Assembly: GCA_965228695.1 (NCBI GenBank) | Contig: CBDDIB010000002.1 | Location: forward strand, 1,054,001-1,118,000 | DNA length: 64,000 nt | Source: JAJFJD01 sp965228695 | GTDB taxonomy: Bacteria > Pseudomonadota > Alphaproteobacteria > UBA8366 | Reading direction: 5' to 3' | In this document: positions 33,901-42,422 of the stretch, piece after piece | Layout of the letters: the number at the start of each line of letters is the position of its first letter | Position numbering within the stretch: position 1 is the stretch's first letter | Notes under the pieces: model-generated | Databases searched by the model: none | Told to the model about the DNA's origin: nothing | Seen by the model: the letters and a program-made list of their open reading frames with translations, nothing else | Translations under genes and position numbers: made by a program

Positions 33901-35310
33901 ATGGCCACACCCCGCACCCTGTTCGACAAGATTTGGGATAGCCATCTTGTCGACACCCTCGATGATGGGCTGAACATCCTCTATATCGACCGGCATCTCC
34001 TGCATGAGGTGCTGTCGCCGCAGGCCTTTGAAGGACTGCGCATGGAGGGGCGCACGGTGCGCCGCACCGAAGCGACGCTCGCCGTCGCCGACCACAACGT
34101 GCCGACGACGGACCGCAGCAAGGGCATCGAGGACCCGGAATCCCGCCTGCAAGTCGAAACGCTCAGCATCAACTGCAAGGAATTCGGCGTGCCGATCTTC
34201 GACATGCTGGATCCGCGGCAGGGCATCGTCCATGTCATCGGGCCGGAGCAAGGCTTCACGCTACCCGGCACGACCGTCGTGTGCTGCGACAGCCATACCG
34301 CGACCCATGGCGCCTTCGGCGCGCTGGCGTTCGGGATCGGCACGTCCGAGGGCGAGCATGTCCTGGCGACCCAGACGCTGCGCACGTCCAAGCCGAAGAA
34401 TATGCGGGTGCTGATCGACGATCCGCTGCCGGTCGGCTGCACCGGCAAGGATTTGATCCTCGCCATCATCGGCGAAATCGGTACCGCCGGCGGGACCGGC
34501 CACGTCATCGAGTTCTGCGGCCAGGCGATTCGCGACCTGTCCATGGAAGGGCGGATGACGGTCAGCAACATGACGATCGAGGGCGGTGCGCGCGCCGGTC
34601 TGATCGCGCCGGACGAGAAGACGTTCGAATACCTCAAGGGCCGCCCGATGGCGCCGAAGGGCGCGCAATGGGAAGCCGCCGTGGCCCATTGGAAGACGCT
34701 GCCGTCGGACGACGGGGCGGTGTACGACCGCGAAATCAAGATCGATGTCGCCAATATCGCGCCGCAGGTGACCTGGGGCACCAGCCCCGAAGACGTCGTG
34801 CCGATCACCGGGCGGGTGCCCGACCCCCAGGACGCGGAGAGTGACGCCAAGCGCAGCGCGATGAAGCGGTCTCTCGAATACATGGGCCTGACGCCGGGCA
34901 CGCCGATGACCGAGATCGAGATCGATAACGTGTTCATCGGTTCCTGCACGAACAGCCGGATCGAGGACCTGCGCGCGGCGGCGGACATCGTCAAGGGCCG
35001 CAAGGTCGCCGACCGGGTCACCGCGATGGTCTCGCCGGGATCGACGATCATCAAGGAGCAGGCGGAAGACGAGGGCCTCGACCGGATCTTCCTCGAAGCC
35101 GGATTCGAATGGCGCGAGGCCGGGTGTTCCATGTGCCTCGGCATGAACCCGGACCGGGTGCCGGCCGGGAAACGTTGTGCATCCACGTCGAACCGCAACT
35201 TCGAGGGACGGCAGGGCCGCGACGCCCGCACCCATCTGGTCAGCCCGGCGATGGCGGCGGCGGCGGCGGTCCATGGCCGTCTCGTCGACGTGCGCGACGC
35301 CGACGCCTAA
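33901..35310 (+). CDS. 3-isopropylmalate dehydratase large subunit paralog, copy 2
   Basis: A 469-residue full-length LeuC paralog with all aconitase-type features: cluster cysteines in GSCTNSRIED and AGCSMCLGMN, and motifs ILYIDRHLLHEV and CASTSNRNFEGRQGRD. One change stands out: the motif read CGDSHTATHG in copies 1 and 3 is CCDSHTATHG here, and the next is TSEGEHVLATQ instead of TSEVEHVLATQ. It begins 21 bases after leuD and ends four bases before copy 3. No frameshift is seen. It may be a redundant LeuC or handle a related 2-alkylmalate such as citramalate; the sequence does not decide. Confidence 0.92.
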   Translation: MATPRTLFDKIWDSHLVDTLDDGLNILYIDRHLLHEVLSPQAFEGLRMEGRTVRRTEATLAVADHNVPTTDRSKGIEDPESRLQVETLSINCKEFGVPIFDMLDPRQGIVHVIGPEQGFTLPGTTVVCCDSHTATHGAFGALAFGIGTSEGEHVLATQTLRTSKPKNMRVLIDDPLPVGCTGKDLILAIIGEIGTAGGTGHVIEFCGQAIRDLSMEGRMTVSNMTIEGGARAGLIAPDEKTFEYLKGRPMAPKGAQWEAAVAHWKTLPSDDGAVYDREIKIDVANIAPQVTWGTSPEDVVPITGRVPDPQDAESDAKRSAMKRSLEYMGLTPGTPMTEIEIDNVFIGSCTNSRIEDLRAAADIVKGRKVADRVTAMVSPGSTIIKEQAEDEGLDRIFLEAGFEWREAGCSMCLGMNPDRVPAGKRCASTSNRNFEGRQGRDARTHLVSPAMAAAAAVHGRLVDVRDADA

Positions 35311-35314
35311 GCCG

Positions 35315-36727
35315 ATGGCCGACGCCCCCCGCACGCTGTTCGATAAGATCTGGCAGGCGCATCTGGTGTCGCCGCCCGAATCCGACGGCACGGCGGTGAT
35401 CTACATCGATCGTCATCTCATTCACGAAGGGTCGACGCCGCAGGCGTTCGAAGGGTTGCGGCTGGCCGGTCTGCCGGTGCGCCGCCCCGACGCGACGATG
35501 GCCGTGGTCGATCACGTGGTGCCGACGATCGACCGTGCCGCCGGGATCGAAGAGGAGACCTCCCGCGCCATGGTCGATGCGATGGTGCGGAACTGCGCCG
35601 ACTTCGGGATCGAGCTGTACGACATGTTCGACCCGCGGCAGGGGATCGTTCATGTGGTCGGGCCGGAGCAGGGCTTCACCTTGCCGGGCATGACGCTGGT
35701 CTGCGGTGACAGCCATACGGCGACGCATGGCGCCTTCGGTGTGCTCGCCTTCGGCATCGGCACGTCCGAGGTCGAACATGTACTGGCGACGCAGACCCTG
35801 TTGCAGCAGTCGATGAAGACGATGCGCATCAGTGTCGAGGATGAACTGCCGGCGGGATGCACGGGCAAGGACCTGGTGCTGGCGATCATCGGCAAGATCG
35901 GCGCTGCCGGCGGCACCGGCCACGCCATCGAGTATGCCGGGCCGGGTATCGAAGCGCTGTCCATGGAAGGGCGCATGACCGTCTGCAACATGACGATCGA
36001 GGCCGGCGCGCGCGCCGGAATGATCGCGCCCGACGATAAGACTTTCGAGTATCTGAAAGGCCGCCCCTTCGCGCCGCAGGGCGACGACTGGGAGCGCGCC
36101 GTGGCGGCATGGCGGCAACTGCCCACCGACATTGGCGCCCGCTTCGACCGCGAGGTCCGGTTGAACGGCTCCGACATCGTGCCGCAGGTGACTTGGGGCA
36201 CGAGCCCCGAAGATGTCGTGCCGGTGACCGGGACCGTGCCGGACCCAAAGGATGCGCCGAGCGAGGGCAAACGCCAATCGATGCGCCGGGCGCTCGACTA
36301 TATGGGCCTCACCGCCGGTACGCCGATCGCGGAAATTCCGGTGGACCGCGTGTTCATCGGCTCCTGCACCAACAGCCGGATCGAGGATTTGCGCGCGGCG
36401 GCGGCCGTCGCCGCGGGCGGGCGTGTCGCCGAAACGGTGAAAGCCATGGTGGTGCCGGGGTCCGGGCAGGTGAAAGCCGCCGCCGAGGCGGAAGGGCTTC
36501 ACCGGGTTTTTCTGGAGGCCGGTTTCGAATGGCGCGAGCCTGGCTGTTCGATGTGCGTCGGCATGAATGATGATTTGATTGCGCCGCAAGAGCGATGCGC
36601 ATCCACCTCGAACCGCAACTTCGAAGGGCGGCAGGGGCGCGGCGGGCGGACCCATCTGGTCAGCCCGGCCATGGCGGCGGCGGCCGCGCTCACCGGGCGG
36701 TTCACCGACGTGCGCAACATGGCGTAG
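35315..36727 (+). CDS. 3-isopropylmalate dehydratase large subunit paralog, copy 3
   Basis: A 470-residue full-length LeuC paralog. Cluster cysteines are in GSCTNSRIED and PGCSMCVGMN; CGDSHTATHGAFGVLAFG and CASTSNRNFEGRQGRGG are intact. It is the most divergent copy in the N-terminal half (QAHLVSPPESDGTAVIYID, DHVVPTIDRAAGIEEETSR). It starts at ATG 35315, four bases after copy 2, with its ribosome site inside that gene, so translation is coupled. leuB follows after 94 bases. A divergent active region with conserved catalytic residues fits altered substrate choice better than decay. Partner small subunit: presumably the single leuD. Confidence 0.92.
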   Translation: MADAPRTLFDKIWQAHLVSPPESDGTAVIYIDRHLIHEGSTPQAFEGLRLAGLPVRRPDATMAVVDHVVPTIDRAAGIEEETSRAMVDAMVRNCADFGIELYDMFDPRQGIVHVVGPEQGFTLPGMTLVCGDSHTATHGAFGVLAFGIGTSEVEHVLATQTLLQQSMKTMRISVEDELPAGCTGKDLVLAIIGKIGAAGGTGHAIEYAGPGIEALSMEGRMTVCNMTIEAGARAGMIAPDDKTFEYLKGRPFAPQGDDWERAVAAWRQLPTDIGARFDREVRLNGSDIVPQVTWGTSPEDVVPVTGTVPDPKDAPSEGKRQSMRRALDYMGLTAGTPIAEIPVDRVFIGSCTNSRIEDLRAAAAVAAGGRVAETVKAMVVPGSGQVKAAAEAEGLHRVFLEAGFEWREPGCSMCVGMNDDLIAPQERCASTSNRNFEGRQGRGGRTHLVSPAMAAAAALTGRFTDVRNMA

Positions 36728-36821
36728 CGGTACGGACAACACGGCAGGGCCGCCGCGGAAACAGTCGACCGGAAATCCCAGAAGTCGAAGGCCGGCCCGC
36801 CGGCAGGCAAGGAGCAAAAGA

Positions 36822-37940
36822 ATGGTTGCGAGTGCGAATAAGAAATTGGTGGTGCTGCCCGGCGATTATGCCGGCCCCGAGGTGATGGACCAGGTGTTGC
36901 GCGTGGTGCGCTGGATGGAGTCGCGCCGGGCCGTGGCGTTCGATTTGGACCAACGGTCGATCGGCGGGGCGTCTTACGACGAGTACGGCACCCCGCTGAC
37001 GGATGATACGCTGGCGGCGGCGAAGGCATCCGACGCCGTTCTGTTGGGGGCGATCGGCGGCCCGAAATACGACGGCCTGTCGCGCGAGAACCGGCCGGAG
37101 GCGGGCCTGCTGAAGCTGCGCAAGGAAATGGACCTGTTTGCGAACCTGCGGCCCGTCGTGACCTTCGACGCCTTGATCGACGCGTCGTCGCTGAAGCCGG
37201 AGATCGTGAAAGGGCTCGACATCATGTTCGTGCGCGAACTGACCTCGGGCATCTATTTCGGCGAGCCGCGCGGCATCGAAACCCTGGCCGATGGCACGCG
37301 CCGAGCCGTGGATACCCAGGTCTATACCGAGGGGGAAATCCGCCGGGTCGCGGAGGTGGCTTTCGAACTGGCCCGGAAACGGCGCAACAAAGTCCATTCG
37401 GTCGAGAAAGAGAATGTGATGGCGACCGGCGTCCTTTGGCGCGAGATCGTGACCGATCTGCACAAGGAAAAATACCAGGACGTCGAACTCAATCATATGC
37501 TGGCCGACAACTGCGGCATGCAGTTGGTGCGCAACCCGAAACAGTTCGACGTCATCGTGACGGACAACCTGTTCGGCGACCTTCTGTCCGATTGCGCGTC
37601 GATGCTGCCGGGCTCGCTCGGGATGCTGCCGTCGGCGTCGCTGGGTGCGCCCGACGAGACCGGCCGGCGGCTCGCGATGTACGAGCCGATCCACGGCAGT
37701 GCGCCCGACATCGCCGGCAAAGGTGTCGTCAATCCGCTCGCGGCGATCCTCAGCTACGCGATGTTGCTGCGTTACTCCTTCGATATGGAGGAGGAAGCGG
37801 CGTTGATCGAACAGGCGGTACAGGACGTGCTGGGCGGGGGAATTCGGACCGCCGATATCATGTCGCAGGGCATGGCCAAGGTGTCGACCGGCGTGATGGG
37901 CGACGCCTTGCTGAAACAGCTCGATAAACTGACGGGATAA
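36822..37940 (+). CDS. leuB: 3-isopropylmalate dehydrogenase
   Basis: A 372-residue NAD-dependent decarboxylating dehydrogenase, last reductive step of leucine synthesis. Motifs: LLGAIGGPKYDG, ANLRPVV, FVRELTSGIYFGEPRG, DNLFGDLLSDCASMLPGSLGMLP and YEPIHGSAPDIAGKG with NPLAAILS. The N-terminal loop usually read G-D-G-I-G-P-E-V is G-D-Y-A-G-P-E-V here, an unusual pair of changes near the substrate pocket. It starts at ATG 36822 after the site AAGGAGC. It closes the leu group, in which leuA is not present in the window. Confidence 0.95.
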   Translation: MVASANKKLVVLPGDYAGPEVMDQVLRVVRWMESRRAVAFDLDQRSIGGASYDEYGTPLTDDTLAAAKASDAVLLGAIGGPKYDGLSRENRPEAGLLKLRKEMDLFANLRPVVTFDALIDASSLKPEIVKGLDIMFVRELTSGIYFGEPRGIETLADGTRRAVDTQVYTEGEIRRVAEVAFELARKRRNKVHSVEKENVMATGVLWREIVTDLHKEKYQDVELNHMLADNCGMQLVRNPKQFDVIVTDNLFGDLLSDCASMLPGSLGMLPSASLGAPDETGRRLAMYEPIHGSAPDIAGKGVVNPLAAILSYAMLLRYSFDMEEEAALIEQAVQDVLGGGIRTADIMSQGMAKVSTGVMGDALLKQLDKLTG

Positions 37941-38049
37941 TTCGCGGGCCACGGGCGTTTTATTGATTCGTACCCGAATTTCGGGGTTTTCTTTGACGGT
38001 GCGAGCGCGTAGGATCGTACCGTTCGCTCAACATTTAGGGGTGTGCGGA

Positions 38050-38211
38050 ATGCGTATTGTGGTCGCTTCGATTTTGACGTCGATCTTTTTTGCCGCGTCG
38101 GCGGTGACCACGGTCGCCTGTCCGATGGCCGGTCATTCCGAACAGAAGACCGTTATGACCGAGACGCTGACGCAGACTCCGATGCCGGATAAATCCAAAT
38201 CCGGCGGGTAA
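38050..38211 (+). CDS. Tiny exported protein of unknown function
   Basis: A 53-residue product with a clear signal peptide (RIVVASILTSIFFAASAV, likely cleaved before the cysteine region CPMAGHSEQ) and a short hydrophilic mature part ending PDKSKSGG. A lipobox is not convincing. AGGGG lies nine bases before ATG 38050; a GTG nine bases upstream is in frame but without a better site. A strong intrinsic terminator follows at 38272-38305, so this is the end of a transcript, either its own or the leu one. No family is recognised. Confidence 0.55.
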   Translation: MRIVVASILTSIFFAASAVTTVACPMAGHSEQKTVMTETLTQTPMPDKSKSGG

Positions 38212-38271
38212 CAGGGCCGGCATTTGCCGTCGGCCCCTCCTGGCGCCGGCGGTTTTCCTTAAGGAAGTTGT

Positions 38272-38305
38272 AACCGCGGAGCGTTCAGGTCTCTCCGCGG
38301 TTTTT
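38272..38305 (+). terminator. Intrinsic terminator after the leu region
   Basis: Perfect arms AACCGCGGAG and CTCCGCGGTT with an 11-base loop, followed by a run of T (TTTTT within 38299-38305). It lies 61 bases after the tiny exported gene and 141 before asd, so it separates the leucine region from asd. It is the clearest terminator in the window. Confidence 0.85.
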
Positions 38306-38445
38306 CGTGGGCGCGACATCGTGTTGCAATGCATCGTGTTGTAAATTGCAATCGAAGTGCCGGACGCCTACATAAAGCCGCATAGTGAAATGAGCCGCGA
38401 GGCCGCGGGCCGGCGGCGGTACGATGATGTGATGGAGCCTTGACG

Positions 38446-39474
38446 ATGGGTTATCGCGTGGCGGTGATGGGCGCGACCGGAAATGTCGGTCGCGAAATCT
38501 TGGAAATCCTGGCGGAACGCGCGTTTCCGGCGGATGAAGTGGTGGCGTTGGCGTCCGAGCGGTCGGTCGGCAAAGAAGTGTCCTACGGCGATTCGAAAAC
38601 GTTGAAAGTCGTCAACCTGGCGGATTTCGATTTCACGGGGATCGATTTGGTCCTGTCGTCGGCTGGTGCTTCCGTCTCGAAGGTACACGCGCCGCGCGCC
38701 GCGGAGGCGGGCGCCGTGGTCATCGACAACACGTCCTTCTTCCGGATGGATCCGGATGTGCCGCTTGTCGTGCCCGAGGTGAACGAAGAGGCGCTTGCGG
38801 ATTACGGCAAGAAGAACATCGTCGCCAATCCCAACTGCTCGACCATGCAGATGGTCGTCGCCTTGAAGCCGTTGCACGACCTGGCGAGTATCCGCCGCGT
38901 CGTGGTCTCGACCTATCAGTCGGTCTCGGGCGCCGGCAAAGCCGGAATGGACGAGCTGTTCAATCAAACGCGCGACATTTACATGAACGAGCTGGCCAAG
39001 CCGGAAAAATTCACCAAGCAGATCGCGTTCAACGTCATTCCCCATATCGACGTCTTCATGGACGACGGCTCGACCAAGGAAGAATGGAAGATGATGGTCG
39101 AGACCAAGAAAATCCTCGACCCGAAGATCAAGGTATCTGCGACTTGCGTTCGGGTGCCGGTCTTCGTGGGTCATGCCGAGGCGGTCAATCTCGAATTCGA
39201 CCGGCCGATCACCGTCGAGGATGCGCGCGAGGCGCTGCGCGATTCGCTCGGTGTCGTGGTTGTCGACGAGCGCGACGACGGCGGCTATGTCACGCCGAAG
39301 GAATCGACCGGCGAGGACGCGGTCTTCGTCAGCCGGTTGCGGGAAGACCCGACCGTAGAGAACGGTCTGATGATGTGGATCGTGTCGGACAATCTGCGGA
39401 AAGGGGCCGCGCTGAACACGGTGCAGATCGCCGAAGCGCTGATCGGCGGGTACCTGCAACAGAAAGCGGCGTAG
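38446..39474 (+). CDS. asd: Aspartate-semialdehyde dehydrogenase
   Basis: A 342-residue NADP enzyme making aspartate semialdehyde for lysine/DAP, threonine and methionine. Motifs: VMGATGNVGREILEIL at the N-terminus, VIDNTSFFRMDPDVPLV, the active cysteine in NPNCSTMQMV (about residue 130) and QSVSGAGKAGMDEL, then RVPVFVGHAEAVNLEF with the catalytic histidine region. Length is normal. I start it at ATG 38446 with GGAG at 38434-38437; a TTG six bases earlier is in frame. It is monocistronic, bounded by the upstream terminator and the AT-rich gap downstream. Confidence 0.96.
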   Translation: MGYRVAVMGATGNVGREILEILAERAFPADEVVALASERSVGKEVSYGDSKTLKVVNLADFDFTGIDLVLSSAGASVSKVHAPRAAEAGAVVIDNTSFFRMDPDVPLVVPEVNEEALADYGKKNIVANPNCSTMQMVVALKPLHDLASIRRVVVSTYQSVSGAGKAGMDELFNQTRDIYMNELAKPEKFTKQIAFNVIPHIDVFMDDGSTKEEWKMMVETKKILDPKIKVSATCVRVPVFVGHAEAVNLEFDRPITVEDAREALRDSLGVVVVDERDDGGYVTPKESTGEDAVFVSRLREDPTVENGLMMWIVSDNLRKGAALNTVQIAEALIGGYLQQKAA

Positions 39475-39486
39475 CCGTCATGCGCC

Positions 39487-39507
39487 GGGCGGGGTTTAAC
39501 CCAGCCC
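39487..39507 (+). terminator. Weak terminator-like hairpin after asd
   Basis: GGGC-G-GGGT and ACCC-A-GCCC form an imperfect stem around a tiny loop 12 bases after the asd stop. It is followed by ATTCTATTCTC, which is only moderately T-rich, so termination may be partial. Confidence 0.35.
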
Positions 39508-39639
39508 ATTCTATTCTCGACACGCGAATTAATTCGAATGTTCGGGGACGAATAAACGGCCAAAAGATAATTAACATGTGCGCATAATTTAAGGAAATAA
39601 AAAAACCGATCCTCAGTATTTATTATGTGTACATATTAA

Positions 39640-40476
39640 TTATCGAAGTTGTACGGCGGGGCGAATCGCTTCCGGCGCCAGGATTGCGTCCTGTTCCTCG
39701 ATGAGCGGCAAATCAGTCGACCCCCGGTCAGCAGCGAGTCGTACCGCCGTGTGGGTCGCGGCGGCGGCATATGCCAACGCGGCCTGCGTTTCGGCCTGCT
39801 GCAGCAGCCGGCCAAGCAGGAGCCCGGCGAACAGATCCCCGGCGCCGTAGCCGGGCGCGTCGACCGCGGGGTAGGTGACCTGCCATGCCGACCCGTCGGC
39901 CGAGCCAGTTGTCGCGAGGCCGTCCTCGGTCTCGATGCCGGTGATGACCACGATACGCGGGCCCTTGGCATGTAACGCGTCGGCTGCGGCCACCGCGTCG
40001 TCTGCCGAATGGACGGCGATCCCCGTCAGGTATTCCGCCTCGAATGAATTGGGCGTGACGACGTCGGCATGAACGATGCCATCGGTCGCGAAGAAATCGG
40101 CGATGCCGTCCGCGACGTACACCTGCCCCTTGTCGCCGATCACGGGATCGCACAGGAATAGCGCATCGGGGCTTTGCGCCCGTACCCGCCGCACCGCGTC
40201 CAGAACCACAGGGCCGGTTTCCGCATCACCAAGATATCCGGAAAGGATGGCGGTGCAATCCGCGAGCAGGCCGCGTTGGTCCAAGCCCTCGATCAAGGCG
40301 CGCATCTCCTCCACCGGCGTGACCCGGCCGGTATGGCTACCGTGAGCGGGGTGATTCGAGAACATCACCGTGTTCACAGGCCACACCGGAAAGCCCAGCC
40401 GCTGCAGGAAGAAGGCGCTGGCGCTGTTGCCCACATGCCCGGCGACGACCGCCGATTGAATGCTCAAGATACCCAT
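39640..40476 (-). CDS. pdxY: Pyridoxal kinase PdxY
   Basis: A 278-residue ribokinase-superfamily enzyme phosphorylating pyridoxal in vitamin B6 salvage. Motifs: GILSIQSAVVAGHVGNSA at the N-terminus, FSNHPAHGSHTG, LCDPVIGDKGQVYV, VTPNSFEAEYLTG and the anion hole/catalytic stretch APGYGAGDLFAGLLLG with the catalytic aspartate. Length and start (ATG 40476) fit the family. It is convergent with asd across an AT-rich gap and divergent from the CitE-like gene by 135 bases. No other B6 gene is adjacent. Confidence 0.94.
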   Translation of the reverse strand: MGILSIQSAVVAGHVGNSASAFFLQRLGFPVWPVNTVMFSNHPAHGSHTGRVTPVEEMRALIEGLDQRGLLADCTAILSGYLGDAETGPVVLDAVRRVRAQSPDALFLCDPVIGDKGQVYVADGIADFFATDGIVHADVVTPNSFEAEYLTGIAVHSADDAVAAADALHAKGPRIVVITGIETEDGLATTGSADGSAWQVTYPAVDAPGYGAGDLFAGLLLGRLLQQAETQAALAYAAAATHTAVRLAADRGSTDLPLIEEQDAILAPEAIRPAVQLR

Positions 40477-40611
40477 GGCCGGCCATGCTAGGCCGTCTTC
40501 CACCGGAAACCAATCACCGATGTTTCGGACAATCGGGCCATCCGGTCCCTGGCCGTTGCGATGCGGCCGCGCGCCGGTATAGTCCCGCCCATCACATTCG
40601 GGAGACCCATC

Positions 40612-41481
40612 ATGACCGCCATCGATCGCCCCCGCCGCAGCATGCTCTATATGCCCGGCTCCAACACCCGCGCACTGGACAAGGGGCGCAGCCTGCCCTG
40701 CGATGCCATTATCTTCGATCTCGAAGATGCGGTCGCGGTCGAGGCCAAGGAAACGGCGCGGTCGCAAATCGCCGAGGCCCTGGCCGCCGGCGGTTATGGC
40801 GGCCGGGAGTTGCTGATCCGGGTCAACGGATTGGACTCGAAATGGGGGTCCGCCGACATTGCCGCCGTCGCCGCCATGCCGGCGCATGGCATCCTGGTCC
40901 CGAAGGTCGAGAGCCCCGATATGGTCCAAGCGGTGGATCGGCACCTTTCGAAGGCGGGGGCCCCGGAGGCGCAATCGATCTGGTGCATGATGGAAACCCC
41001 GCTCGGTATTCTGCGCGCGGCTGAGATCGCGGCCTCGAGCCCCAGGCTCGCGGGATTCATTCTCGGCACCAACGACCTCGCGCTCGATTTGCGCTGCCGC
41101 CAGACACCGGACCGGCTTCCGTTCATGACGAGTTTCGGCCTCTGCATCCTTGCAGCGCGGGCGCATGGGTTGGCGGTTATCGACGCGGTGTATACGGACC
41201 TGGATGACATGGCAGGCTTCGCCGAGGCCTGTCGCCAGGGCCGCGATCTGGGGTTCGACGGCAAATCGCTCATTCATCCGAAGACGATCGAAACGGCGAA
41301 CGCACATTTCGGGCCGAGCGCGGAAGAGGTCGCCTGGGCCCGGAAAATCGTCGCCGCCTACCGCGACGGACAAGCGGACGGTAAGGCGGTCATCGTCGTC
41401 GATGGGCAGATGATCGAGGATCTGCACGTCCGCGAGGCGCAGCGTCTGTTGGCGATGGCCGATACCGTGACATCTTCGTGA
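40612..41481 (+). CDS. CitE-like CoA ester lyase (HpcH/HpaI family)
   Basis: A 289-residue TIM-barrel of the citrate-lyase-beta/malyl-CoA lyase type. Motifs: RRSMLYMPGSNTRALDKGR, IFDLEDAVA with the metal-binding acidic residues, VPKVESPD, MMETPLGILRA (catalytic glutamate) and GTNDLALD, then KSLIHPKTIE near the C-terminus. Candidate reactions are cleavage of malyl-CoA, methylmalyl-CoA or citramalyl-CoA; none can be singled out. ATG 40612 has GGGAG nearby. It stands alone before the 1.6-kb gene-free region. A second, partly visible member of the family is at 63476-64000. Confidence 0.88.
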   Translation: MTAIDRPRRSMLYMPGSNTRALDKGRSLPCDAIIFDLEDAVAVEAKETARSQIAEALAAGGYGGRELLIRVNGLDSKWGSADIAAVAAMPAHGILVPKVESPDMVQAVDRHLSKAGAPEAQSIWCMMETPLGILRAAEIAASSPRLAGFILGTNDLALDLRCRQTPDRLPFMTSFGLCILAARAHGLAVIDAVYTDLDDMAGFAEACRQGRDLGFDGKSLIHPKTIETANAHFGPSAEEVAWARKIVAAYRDGQADGKAVIVVDGQMIEDLHVREAQRLLAMADTVTSS

Positions 41482-41665
41482 AATTAAGCGAGTGAACAGA
41501 AAGGCTCTGCGCGAGACAATCAAACGGAAGCAATATGAAGATTTCGCAAGGGAGCGCTAGCCTTTAAGAAATGAAACGCCCTACTCTTAAAATAGAGCGT
41601 CAAAAATAAACAAAAGAAACGCTGAAATTTAGTTGAGAAAATAAAAACACGTTGATATAAGAAAA

Positions 41666-41739
41666 GCGTCGGGTATGTGTTCCGGAGTTGGTGGGACCAC
41701 CAGATCACATCTGTACCGCGCAAACGATACCCCCGACGC
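41666..41739 (-). ncRNA. Candidate structured RNA or branched terminator
   Basis: An outer stem pairs GCGTCGGG with CCCGACGC, extended by TAT/ATA across a two-base bulge. Inside are two hairpins, TGGTGG-GA-CCACCA (41689-41702) and CAGAT-CAC-ATCTG (41701-41713), which share two bases and so compete or pack closely. Read on the minus strand, the outer stem is followed at once by TTTTC and further T, like an intrinsic terminator, so a minus-strand RNA ending here is the simplest reading. A T-arm motif is absent, so it is not a tRNA. No Rfam family is recognised by eye. Confidence 0.35.
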
Positions 41740-42422
41740 CTTTCCGAGCCTTACGGCTCTGGACCGCGAAAGCGGACTTCCGCAACACCAACCCGACACT
41801 CCGGCAGACACCCTGGCGACGACGCTGCCGGTGCGGGCTGGTCAATGCGACCGCAGCGACCGCAATGGTCCACGCTGCCGCATTCCTTCCGGATACGCCC
41901 GAATACATCCAGTGACGCCAAGAGACATCGCTGCATGCGTTCCGCCGTTCTCAAGGACAGTCAATACCTCGCGACATCGACCCCCCTGCTCGGCCCGCAT
42001 CGCTGCGTCGCCGAACTTCTGTCCCCCGCCAGGCACAGGGAGGCAACCGACGGGAGCCGGCGGAACCCGCGATGAGGTCATCCCTCCACCCGAAAGGTGA
42101 GGCGGATGCGGCGGGATTGTATCAAAAATGAAACACCCCCAACCGAGCCCTCCGCCGCAACGGCGTTCGTGCCGGAAATCCCGCACTAGCGTCGTCGCGC
42201 CGTCCGATGCCGCCGACGGATTGGCCCGGAGGCCGCCTGCCCTTGGCATCGGCACCGCGTAAGCGAACCGGAAATCCGCCCGATGTCGCGGCGAAGTGCC
42301 CGCAAAAGCTCTCCACGCGCCACCGTTAGGACCCTTAGCCGGACCGAGCTTGTCCGAAGACGCCGCCGCGGTCCCTAAAATTTCAGCTAGCAAAGCCGTT
42401 CAATCTTGTCGGTCCGAAGGCC

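Noticed and set aside
41666..41739. A tRNA gene
   Set aside because: Length near 74 and a closing stem suggested it, but there is no GGTTCRA T-arm, anticodon arm or CCA-type end on either strand.
41675..42393. Overlapping frames of 60-180 codons on both strands
   Set aside because: None has a ribosome site, typical composition or recognisable fold, and they contradict each other in the same DNA.
41790..42400. RNase P RNA, tmRNA, 6S or SRP RNA in the gene-free region
   Set aside because: I looked for consensus blocks of each (for example GGAAAGTCCGG, ACAGAA...CCGGCTTA, GGTTCGACTCC, GGTCAGGTCCGGAAGG) on both strands and found none.
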